A model generated the notes under the pieces. That model was not told where the DNA came from and did not search any database. It saw only the letters and a program-made list of their open reading frames with translations. Source: Chondrus crispus (lineage: Eukaryota; Rhodophyta; Florideophyceae; Gigartinales; Gigartinaceae). Taken from it: a stretch of 64,000 nucleotides of DNA. The translations under genes were made by a program, and so were the position numbers. Below, piece by piece: positions 52,722 to 62,700 of this stretch (positions are counted from its first letter, which is position 1; every line of letters begins with the position of its first letter). Where the stretch lies: NCBI RefSeq assembly GCF_000350225.1, contig NW_005179171.1:1-64000 (forward strand), read 5' to 3'.

Positions 52722-53034
52722 CGTGACACGCCGCATTACAGTAGCGACGGCGCCTCCAGCCAGGAGAGACATAGATAGAGAGTAAACACCTTGAAGACCA
52801 CCTGGAGAGGAGGGGGTCACAAGAGTCTTTCTCAGGTTATGGTCCCTCTATCGCAGTAACAACCTGCGCAAAACACGCACTATCGCATCCAACCAACCAA
52901 CTACGCGCCTTCAGCGCTTCCGCCGCCGCCAAGAGCAGCAAGACATCCAAGAACATATCAACGACCTATTACGCAACTGCGAACTTCAAGAAAAAAATCA
53001 CTTCACCACCAACGACACAAACATTCAAGCCAAG

Positions 53035-54343
53035 ATGTCCAACTCCGACAGCCCCAAACTACCCAAGCTCTCGTACAACAACTTCCATTTTTGGAAGTCC
53101 TCGCTAAAGATCAACGCCTCTCTGCACGACGCCGACACAATCCTTGCCTCCCCGGTACTACTCACACCGGTCGACCCTGCCGCTGCCTCAACTTACAACA
53201 AGAAAGTAAACAAGCTCAAAGCCCTGATCATCCAAAGCCTCCCAGATGAAATTGTTACGAAACTACCGCACAACTTTCTCGAAACCACACCCCATGGCAT
53301 ATGCGCCACTATCGAATCTCACGTATCAACAAACAATATGCAAAACCATGATGTTCTAGAAGCGGAAGCCCGGTCGATTCTGTTTCTGCCTGGATCCAAC
53401 CTCGATGAGTTTGTCACTCAGCACGAGGCTGTGCGGACCAAAATGATAAACGCCTCCTACCGACAAATCAGCGACGAACGCGCAACTGTCAAGTTCATGA
53501 TACAGGGCCTTCGCAAGCACCCCGACTTCACAAACCTCGCCATCATACTAACCCGCAACCCACCGTCCAGCATACAAGCATTCTCAAATTACATCCGACA
53601 AGCACTTCTACTACAGGACGACGGACCCACATTACCGCCCGTTCAATCTATGGCCCGCCCCTGGAGTGGACCCAGCTATGGTGATGACAGGCCCGTACAG
53701 CAACGCCAAACCCCGCCCAGCGACAAGAATTGCCCCAAACCGCACGGCTGGAATGGTAAATGGTGTACGTACCACGCATCCACCACCCACGACACGCATG
53801 CGTGCCGCGTAAAGTATCGTCAAAGAAGCGGACCCCATCGGCGACAAACTCACTACCGCGCGCGCCAAGTCCAAGAAGAAGCCGAAACCAACCCTCTGAT
53901 GCAGGAACTCGCCCTGCGCCTTTCCACTCTGGAACAAGCCATGGACACAGCCAACGATTCGGCCATGCACAACGGTAAGTCATACGTTCTCGACTCGGCA
54001 GCCAACCCATCCTACACCAACGCACCGCACAGCACCATGACTCCTATCACCACACCTCTCCAAACGAGCACCGCTGACGGACGGCCCCACAAAATCACGC
54101 ACAAAGGACAGATCGCCCTACAGATGAGCACTAAACGCACTCTACGTATCCCCAACGCGGTACATGCTCCAACCATACGGTCCAATCTCGTTTCCGTGCA
54201 CGATCTGGCCTCAAAATATGGAAAAGTAACCTTTTTCCCTTCAACCGCCTTCGTGCACACCAAGGAAAACAGCAACCAGATCACCGCAACAGCTCGGTAC
54301 CGCCACGGCAATTATGAATTAAACAGAGCAATCACCACAACAT
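53035..54343 (+). CDS. Copia H gag-protease, truncated by the LTR of D
   Basis: 437 codons without a stop from the ATG at 53035 until the LTR at 54344 supplies one. The N-terminus is a UBN2/copia-type gag (YNNFHFWKSSLKINASLHD, then VRTKMINASYRQISDE). A copia-style zinc motif follows (WCTYHASTTHDTHAC), then the start of the protease (YVLDSAANPSYTN). Integrase and RT are lost. It is a different family from copia B. The upstream 300 bp (52722-53034) is probably leader; its 5' LTR is not identified. The clean frame suggests H was young when D hit it. Confidence 0.85.
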
Positions 54344-54943
54344 TGTAGTATAATCACCCCCAACGACGAGGGGGGTGAGTACTGACAGTTCGGAAAGACC
54401 CCGATCGGCGGGAAGACAGAAGCACGGCCCACCCACGGTACCGAGCACGGGCTCGAGGTAGCGGTGGTAGAGCGGGATCGGGGAGGACGCGCGCACGCGC
54501 GAGCGGTTCTACGCCTCGACGCCCCGGAGCGGTACTGGGTGACGATCCAGTACCGACGGGCGGAGCCGGAGCCGGCTCGTGGGCGTGCTACGCGCGTCCT
54601 CAACCCGCGCGCGGTGCAACTCCTAGGTCAAACGGACGGAAGTACCTAAAAGTAAGCGGGCGGACCAAGGTGGAGGATCCTTGACAAGTCCGTGCTTGTC
54701 GTCCTCCACCGCCGGCGGTCCGCTCATATTTAATAAACATTGTAGTCTATCATAACTCTACAGTAGTGCCGGTCGACCGACACTGTAACGCTGTCAGCCG
54801 TCGGGGCTGACAGTCCACGTGTAGTACGCGTCCCGTACACGTGGGGGACACGTGTGTGCGCGCGTAGTTGTAAGGCTCATGCCTTACTGTCGCTGATCTA
54901 ATCCTAATCTAATTTCCGAATTTCCGTTTGGGGTTATACCACA
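54344..54943 (-). repeat. 3' LTR of element D
   Basis: 600 bp, TGTAGTATAATCACC to GGTTATACCACA. U3 carries CACGTG and ACACGTGT motifs near 54820-54855. Inserted in copia H. Confidence 0.88.
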
Positions 54944-54960
54944 TCACCCCCCTCTCAAGG
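54944..54960 (-). other. Polypurine tract of element D
   Basis: CCTTGAGAGGGGGGTGA on the minus strand, immediately before the 3' LTR. Matches the tract of element E. Confidence 0.7.
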
Positions 54961-55207
54961 GTGAACGTCCGCGTTCACTCCTGGGCTTGTAGATCGTGTT
55001 CCTTCTCTTCCGCCTGTCCTGTCCCGGCGGTGGTCACACTCGCTCGTGTCCCTCCGGTGTGACCTGTGCCCCCTTCACTCCCCGTGCCGCTGCTCTCGCC
55101 TTGCCCGTGTGGCTCGCCGGTTTCCACTTGTTCGCTTCCCTGCCGCTCCCATTTGCTCGTCCAGCACCGTCCTCTTCGCTCGACTCTCCGCGTCCCCTGG
55201 TATAGGC

Positions 55208-57526
55208 ATGGGCGACCCAACTCTGGGCCCATCTCCGCCGCCGTTGCCGTTGCCGCCGCTTTTCGTCGCGGCGGCCGTGCCCGGACCTCCGGCCGCGACC
55301 TCTGCTCCTGTGGTATTGGCGGGGTCGCCGTCGACCGTCGTGGCGTCCGGCGGTACCAAGAGCGTCGCGGAGACTACGACACGCCCGCCTTTTCAAAGGA
55401 CGAGGAGCCGGTCGTCTACTGTCTCTGTCGAGCTCGTGGCCCCAGCCTCAGATTCCGGGAGACCCGTCTTGTCTTTTCGGCCTGCCCAGGCGTCGTCCGC
55501 TGGTGGTGCTGTACGTCCTGCTACAGCGGGCGCGATTGCGCGCGACACGGCTGCTGCGCCAGTGCCAGCGGCCCTAGGTTCGGAGGGAACCGCTCGTCCG
55601 ACCCGCCGGTCCCCAGCACGGTCGGCCATGCCCTACCCCAGGGCAACAGCTGTTGCCGACGTGGAAAAGGGGGAGGGCGAGTCCACGACCCAGTGGTTGG
55701 GGTCGCAATCGGTAGACCTAGCGCTGCTTCCCGTCAGCGACCTCCAGTACCCGTGGCGGCGTCAGGGTCGCTCGGGGGTGGCTATCGAGGAGGTGGTGGC
55801 GCGAGCGTGGCTTCGACCGGACTTAGCCCGTGTCCTGAAGGTCTACGAGACTGGTGGCGCCGAGGAGGCGTCCGCGTCCTTGAATCGGCTGATGGAAGAG
55901 GGCGGCGGTTCCGGATACCAGCTGCCCGAAGAGTTGCCCGGCGATCGTTCGTTTGCGTACAGTGTCGCTGAGGTGACGTACGTGGACCGGATGGGTTCGT
56001 ACCTGGCCGGTCCGGTGCAGTTTGATCCGCGACGATTCTTACTACCCGAAGTGTCAGCGCTGTACGTCTCCCCTCGCCCGTTCTCGTACACACAGCCGTT
56101 GGTCGCTCTGCAGAAATCGTCCTGTTCCCTTATGCGCCTTCATGGAATGGGATTCGCCCATTACGATTGGGCTGCGTATCGGGGGAGGGATGAGACTGAC
56201 GGCCGTGTCGTTCGTTCGGCGTCTTTTGCGTCCGGATTGTCGTCCGAGGATTTCCCCCCGCTCCCCCTCGACGTAGTGGACGCTTTTCCCTCCTTGGGCA
56301 TACATCCGCTACTGCCTCCCGTGTTGAAACATTTCGGTTATGCCTGCGCGGATCGGCAGCACCCAGCCCACTCACGGCTCGCGTACAACTACCGACGCGA
56401 GTGGGCGTGGTCCGTGTGCTGCGGCTTTATGGCTGAGGTGCATGCGCACGCGCGGGTGTTTCTCCAGCCGGGCCCGGTCATCACGTTCGTGGGGCGGGTC
56501 GCGTCCACTCTTCCTGAGGTGGCCCGTCACCCTTCGGAGCACGGCTCGGGTCATGTCCCATGGACGTTTGGTCACGCGGTTGCGCTCATGTCTCGCGCCG
56601 GGGAAGTCAGCGCGCGTCACCATCGGACGTGGCTAGACTACACCACGGGGACACGGAGCTCCTACCTCTCGTACGAACCGACCGGTGATGCTTTTATCGC
56701 GCGCTCCTCACCAATTCCCCCGGTCGTCGGGAATACGGGGAAGAGGGGAGGCGTCGGTTCCGAAAGCCGACGTGGCCGACGAAAGCGCTACAAGGACCTC
56801 GATGCGGTGGGCCCGGATCTCGTTGGCTCCGTCCCGAATCCTTTTCCTGTGACCCCCTTTTCCAATACTCACGCGTCCCCGGAGGGCGTCACGCCCACGC
56901 AAGTCGTACTCCCTGTCCCGCCTCTTGACTTAGTGAGGCAAGAACCTGCGCATGCGCGCGTCGTGCGCGCCCTCGTACTCCCCCAAGAGGAGCTGGCAGC
57001 CATTCCCGAATTAACGCGAGCTCTGGGTGCGGCCCTCCATCGTTCGTGGACCGTGGGTGGGGTTATCAGCACCCTAGGGGCCTGGTTTCTGGCTCGGAGC
57101 GACGAGGCGCGGGGCCTTCGTCGCGACTTGGAGGCGCGGACGGCGGAACTACAGCGGTTACATCACGAGTTGTCGTCCCTGCGGGCGGCGTACGAACGCG
57201 CGCGGCACGACCTTGAGCGCTACCGGCGCGAGCGCAATAGTCTTCGTGCGTCTCGGTCAATGCCCTCGCCAGCGGGGAATGCTTTTCTTCGCGGTCAGAT
57301 CGCGCCCGTAGTCTGCGACCCGTATGCGAACTGCGGGACCGACCCTCCTTCGTCTCGGGGTTACGATCTTCGCGACGAGACGGCGCGCGTCGACGCCCAG
57401 GACGTCCGCCTCGCGATGCCCAGCCTCACGGAGGTGGACGTCGAAGCCCCTCCGTATCCTGGGTACTGTCCTCCGCATTACTACGAATCAGGGTCCCGCG
57501 TGACTCCGAATGACGCTAACCGCTAA
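55208..57526 (+). CDS. Antisense gene of element D, ~772-residue coiled-coil protein
   Basis: Intact frame opposite to gag-pol. The frame is open further upstream to 55046 without an ATG, so the ATG at 55208 (MGDPTLGPSPP) is preferred. Residues ~1-170 are Pro/Ala/Ser-rich and low in complexity. A conserved middle (~240-480) includes RRFLLPEVSALYVSPRP, FPSLGIHPLLPPVLKHFGYA and FMAEVHAHARVFLQPG. A basic motif RGRRKRYKDLDAV (~524) could be nuclear targeting. A coiled coil spans ~630-690 (DLEARTAELQRLHHELSSLR), and PGYCPP lies near the end. It has no catalytic motif or family I recognise. The copy in C keeps the protein with mainly silent changes, so it is a real gene of the element. D pol has stops while this gene does not. 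Confidence 0.8.
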   Translation: MGDPTLGPSPPPLPLPPLFVAAAVPGPPAATSAPVVLAGSPSTVVASGGTKSVAETTTRPPFQRTRSRSSTVSVELVAPASDSGRPVLSFRPAQASSAGGAVRPATAGAIARDTAAAPVPAALGSEGTARPTRRSPARSAMPYPRATAVADVEKGEGESTTQWLGSQSVDLALLPVSDLQYPWRRQGRSGVAIEEVVARAWLRPDLARVLKVYETGGAEEASASLNRLMEEGGGSGYQLPEELPGDRSFAYSVAEVTYVDRMGSYLAGPVQFDPRRFLLPEVSALYVSPRPFSYTQPLVALQKSSCSLMRLHGMGFAHYDWAAYRGRDETDGRVVRSASFASGLSSEDFPPLPLDVVDAFPSLGIHPLLPPVLKHFGYACADRQHPAHSRLAYNYRREWAWSVCCGFMAEVHAHARVFLQPGPVITFVGRVASTLPEVARHPSEHGSGHVPWTFGHAVALMSRAGEVSARHHRTWLDYTTGTRSSYLSYEPTGDAFIARSSPIPPVVGNTGKRGGVGSESRRGRRKRYKDLDAVGPDLVGSVPNPFPVTPFSNTHASPEGVTPTQVVLPVPPLDLVRQEPAHARVVRALVLPQEELAAIPELTRALGAALHRSWTVGGVISTLGAWFLARSDEARGLRRDLEARTAELQRLHHELSSLRAAYERARHDLERYRRERNSLRASRSMPSPAGNAFLRGQIAPVVCDPYANCGTDPPSSRGYDLRDETARVDAQDVRLAMPSLTEVDVEAPPYPGYCPPHYYESGSRVTPNDANR

Positions 57527-58009
57527 CCGCTCGGATGGCTAGTCCACTACGCGGCCGCGGGCTTCCGTCGGTACGAGAGACAGAGGTAGGGTAAGGACTG
57601 TCTTGGCCTCTTGCCACAGTAAACGCAATTGTCCTCGTGCTGACGCGTGCGCTTGCGCGCCCCCTCTCCCGCCTTCCTTCGAGCCGCGGGAGGGTCGGGC
57701 GAAGCTCCGCTGATGATCCCTCGCCGTGTGTCGTGGACCGAGAGCGGCGTAGGCGTCCGCGGTGAGCTCCTCATTCGTGGCTGCTAACGGCTCGTTCCCG
57801 GAGATAGGGGACGAGGTCCGTCGTAGACTCCAGGACAGGGGGCGTGTCGTCATTGGTGTCCTCGATCTTCGAAGCGGGCCGGCCCGACAGGACTTGTGCC
57901 AGAACGGACCGTCCGGCATGCCGGGGCTCGGCGTGCGCCGGTTGTTCTCCATGGTGCGTCTCGCCGTAGGGGCGAGGGCAAGCCGCGCAGCGCGCGTTCT
58001 CCTCGATAC
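57527..58009. other. Element D, non-coding between antisense gene and hairpin array
   Basis: About 480 bp. Frames here, including a 282-codon minus-strand frame reaching into the array, look compositional and show no conserved domain. Confidence 0.5.
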
Positions 58010-58810
58010 CTCTCGCCGTCCGTGGCGAGGGCGCGGCGCGCGACGACGCGCGACGACGATCCTTATCTTTGCCGGCCCTCGCCACCAATGGCGAGGGCGC
58101 GGCGCGCGACAACACGCGATGGCGGTCCTTATGTTTGCCGGCTCTCGCCACCAATGGCGAGGGCGCGGCGCGCGACAACACGCGATGGCGGTCCTTATGT
58201 TTGCCGGCTCTCGCCGCCGATGGCGAGGGCGCGGCGCGCGACGACGCGCTACCTCCGCGCTGCGGTGCGGCGGAAAAGTCCTCGTGGCAGCGCCTGGGCC
58301 TCGCAAGCTCGGCCCGCGGCGCTCCCCGAGGACTTTTTCCGGCGCTCCTCGCGCTCCGGCTTCTTGCCTGCGCGCGCTCCTCGCCATCGGGGCGAGGGCG
58401 TGAACGCGTGGACGTACTTATTCTTCTTTGCGCGTCGTCCGCCATCGGTGGCGGGGGCGCTGCGCGTGCGCCGTACGTTTTCTTCTTCGCGCGACGCCCG
58501 CCATGCGGGGGCGCCGCGCGTGCGCCGTTCGTCTTTTTCCTCGCTCGCGCCTCTCGTCATCGGGGCGAGGGCCAGAGCGCGAACGGCATTCTTCTTCTCG
58601 CCCGCGCGCCCCTCGCCATTGGGGCGAGGGGGCGGACGCGTGGGCGTACGTCTTCTTCTTTGCTCGCGTCTCTCGCCGTCGGTGGCGGGAGCGCGAGCAC
58701 TCGGCAAATTTCTTTACCCGGCGCCCTTCGTTATCGGTTGCGAGGGCGCGGGCGCGCTTCGAACGTTCCTTTCTTCGCGTCCCTCGCCACCAGTGCCGAG
58801 GGTGTGGACG
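58010..58810. repeat. Array of GC-rich hairpins (element D)
   Basis: About twelve CCCTCGCC/GGCGAGGG hairpins spaced ~55-65 bp. The first four belong to a near-perfect ~64-bp tandem repeat (58077, 58141, 58204) with the tail GCGCGGCGCGCGAC. Later units drift but most keep pairing. The array lies between the antisense gene and pol, as in element E on the other strand. Confidence 0.75.
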
Positions 58811-59789
58811 AACAGGCGGAGTCGGATGCGTCCCTCACGTCGCGGTCCGGCATCCGATGACCCCCTCGAGGATGGCGTGCTCCTCGGCGTGCAGCGGGCG
58901 GTCGCGTGGTCCCATCCGAGGGGGTACAAATGCCACTGCCGGTCGTCCTACAGTGTATGGTGTGTCCCTTATGCCGCCTGTGGGTACTTTTGCGCACGTG
59001 CGTTGCGCCCGTCGTGCGCATGTTTTCCGTAAATTTTCTCGAGGGTGGTGGCGGATTGACACCGAGCGAGCGGTGCACTGCGTGTGGTTGCCGCACTGTA
59101 CGACAAGTGTCCCCATTTCTTCTCATTTTTCACACCTCATCGGCCGGTGGTGCTGTCGAGACAGGGTCGGGGGTATGACGGTGTAGTTTTCTCCTTGCCC
59201 CAATTTTCGCGTATTAGCCGTTGGCGGAGCTGCTCGTTGTCTCATCCGGGACCCCTATCCTCACGAGCCACAGTGACTCTCGGTCTCTACGCCCCGCGTT
59301 TCAGCTCCTCTCCGCAACTTGCAACACCTTGTATTGCTTAACCCCTTCCGAGTTCCGGGGCTTATGTGCGGTATAGAGGCGATCGCCGTTCGGCCTCCAC
59401 TCGCGTTACGAACCTCCAGCGTAGGGTACTGTACGTGGTACCGCTTCCTTCCGCCATTGTGTCCTATTATGCCAAGGGCTCCCGTGATTCCGTTGGGGTT
59501 GCCTCAGTCGTCGGACCTCCCCTCGCCGCGGTGATCGGACTTAACGGAACGTCCGGTGACCCTGTTCGGGGGGTGAGTGTCCGACCTTTCAGCTCCGGAA
59601 GGGGTATTCGACTTCCCTTCGAGCTCTGCGTCCTCGTATCGTCGTTCACTGCGGGGTCGAGATCCTTGCTGGCAGTCCGTACTGCCTCGCCTTTACGTCG
59701 TGTGTCCTTGGGTTTCGGAAGTCAAATACGGCTTGACTTTTGTGCGGTCCTCACGTCAACCGTAACGAAGCGGTTGAGGGCCCCCCCTC
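58811..59789. other. Element D, non-coding upstream of the integrase end
   Basis: Nearly 1 kb without a supported gene. Parts correspond to 28,400-29,380 of element C. Confidence 0.5.
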
Positions 59790-62700
59790 TCAAGCGTGAA
59801 CGTCTGCGTTCACGTCAGACGTGAGGTTCCTGCCGGTGCGTCTCCGGAGGCGTTGGGCGTAACGAGACACCAACTCCTCCGGAACGTGAGTCCGGGCGGT
59901 CCATGTGGGCGTGTCGTAATCCGCCCACTTGATGAGGAACTCGATTGTACCGTCCTCCATGCCCCGATGCCGGAGTAATCGTTCCACGGCATACTGCGTG
60001 CCCTCGGTGACCTTGTCGGCAAGGTCACTTGGGGTTGTTGTACTCGCCCGTGGCGCGCCCGTCGGTGGTGGCGCGTACACGCAGCGGTCTGCGGAGACGC
60101 GCTCGGTGACACCATCACGATCGATCGTGATGGTTCGCCGGTCGTTGGCGAGTACCCGGTATGGCCCAACGGCGGGCGACGCGAGTTTGTTAAACGTCTT
60201 TGCCCCATCGGTGGGGTTCAGGTAAACGTAATTACCTGGCTTGATACGTGCGTTGAGCCGTCTGACGCGCTTATCGAAGTAGCGCTTGTACCGAGCCTGC
60301 GTCCGGCGCAGGCTCCCGTACGCCTTCTGGATCGTGTCGTCCAACGTCTTGAGGAACTCAGCACGCGCGTTGCCCCTATCGGACGGGGGCGCGTCACCGT
60401 CGGCTCTACGTAGAGAGAACTCCGGCGGGGGTCTGCTGAGGACGAGCTCGAAGGGCGTGGTACTCGTCGTACGATGTACGTGGGAGTTGTACTCGTACGT
60501 GAGCGGCCCCACGTACACGTCCCAGTCGTCCTGATGTTCGCCGACGTAATTGCGTAACATCGAAGCGATCGTCCGGTTCTATCGCTCGACCTGCCCGTTC
60601 GTCTGGGGGTGATACGCCGAGTTCGTCACCCCCAGGACACGGCACGTGCTGTGGAAGAACTTGGCGTTAAACTGCGGTCCGTTATCTGACAGTAGCGAGC
60701 GTGGGACGCCGTATTTAAATACCCACGCGTCGCAGAACGCGACGGCGACCGTGTACGCGGTTACGGTCCGCAGTGCCACAACTTGAGTCAGCTTGGTGAA
60801 ACGGTCCGTAATTACGAGAAGGAACCGTTTCCCTGCCTTCGTCTTGGGTAGCGGTCCCAAGATGTCGATGGCGAGGCTCTCAAGCGGCCGTTTTGCCGGA
60901 AACAACTTCAAACGGTTGAGGTGTTTCCGCAACTTAACACGGTTCATCGCGCATGTTCGGCACCCTCGCACCGTAGCTGCGACATCTGCCGCGAGATGGG
61001 GCCAGTAGTACTCGCGACGGAGCGCGAAGTACATACGGTTCTGGCCCGGGTGCCCCGCGATGGTTGGTGTGTGGCAGAGCTGGAGAAGCCGAGCCCGTAG
61101 CGTCCGTGGCACCACGACCTGCACGATGTCAGGGTCGAAGGGGTGTCTCCGTTTGAGCACCCCGTGGTGGTCCTCGAAGAACGCGGAGTCCCGGGACTCT
61201 GACTGTCGTGCCAGTACGGTCTGGCAGAAGTCATCCACGCGTTGCTCTTCGGCTATTTCCTCTAACGTAAGAGGGGCCGGAAGGTCGTCCTGCGGAGGGG
61301 CGACCGTGGAGGCGGGCGCGCCAACTTCGGGTTGTTCGGCTCGCTCGATGTCGACAGCGTCGAACTCGTCGTTCTCCTCCCAGAACGAGGTGGGTCCTTC
61401 AAAAGCGGGGGCCTCGTCGTCGCCCCTCGGCTCGTCGCGCGTACGGACGCGCGAACCTCTTCGCTATCCGGCTTGGTTCCTTGTTGTCACGAATACATGG
61501 ACGGCCTTGTGATCGCAGCTCGCGGTACAAACGTGGTCCGCGAGCTCGTCCGACATGTCACGGACGGTCGTACCCGCATCGAAGGTGGGAATGTCGTCAT
61601 CCACCTCGACGACTGGGCGAGGGTCGTCGCTGACCCTTGGCGACACGAGGCGTGACAGGGCATCGGGCACCTGGTGCACGCGCCCGGGGCGGTACTGGAT
61701 GGTGAAGTCGTATTCCGCCAACCGCCGTCGCCACCGGGTAAGCCTTCCGGAGCTCTCCGTGAGGGACATAAGCCATCGGAGGGCATCATGGTCCGTCCGG
61801 ATGGTGAACTTGGTACCTTCGAGGTACAGCCGTAGTGTGCGGACGGCCCATACTACGGCAAAGCATTCGCGCTCCGTAGCGCTGTAGTTGCGCTCACTAT
61901 CGGACAGTGAGTACGACCAATACCCGACGGGTCGCCAATCGTTCGCCTCTTCGTTTTCCTGGAGCAACGTACCGCCCAGTTGATAGGCATTAGCATCCGT
62001 GTCGATCATGTACGGCCGACCGTATCGCGGCAATGCTAGGATCGGCGGGGAAATCATCCGCTCCTTCAACGCTTCGAATGCTTGAAGTTGCGGCCCCGTC
62101 GGGTTTTCGAAGTCGGGTTCCACGTCTTTGCGGGTCATTTCCGTTAATGGACGCGCAATTTTCGCGAACCCCTTCACGAAGCGGCGGTAGACGTTACACG
62201 CCCCGAGGAACGACCGCACCTGCGTCAGGGTCCTCGGGAACGTGAACGTTTTGAAAGCGTCCGCTACCGCTTCGGCGACGCTCAGCTTACCTGGGGAAAT
62301 GACGTGCCCCATGTAGTGCACCTTCGGTTAGAAGAGGCTACACTTCTTGAGCTTGAGGGAGATTCCGGCGCTCCTCAACAGGCTCAAGACAGTGTCGAGA
62401 TGCTTCGCGTGTTCTCCGTGCGTACGAGAGAACACGATGACATCATCCAGGTAGACGAGGCATATCTGCCATCGGACGCCAGATAGGATGATGTCGAGGG
62501 CACGTTGGAAGGTGGCCGGTGCCCCTTTTAGCCCGAACGGCATACGCAAATGGCGAAACGTTCCCATATGCGTAGTGAACGTGGTCTTGTCCAGGTCTTC
62601 CGTAGCGACGGGGATCTGCCAATAACCGGAATTGCAGTCCAACGTCGTAAAGACGGCTGCACCTCCGAGCGAATCGATGCAGTCGTCCATCCGGGGCAGC

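Noticed and set aside
57539..58387. 282-codon minus-strand ORF
   Set aside because: Lies over the hairpin array of element D and repeats with it; compositional.
58010..58810. CRISPR-like array
   Set aside because: Units are palindromic hairpins with degenerate repeats and no unique spacers, inside a eukaryotic retrotransposon.
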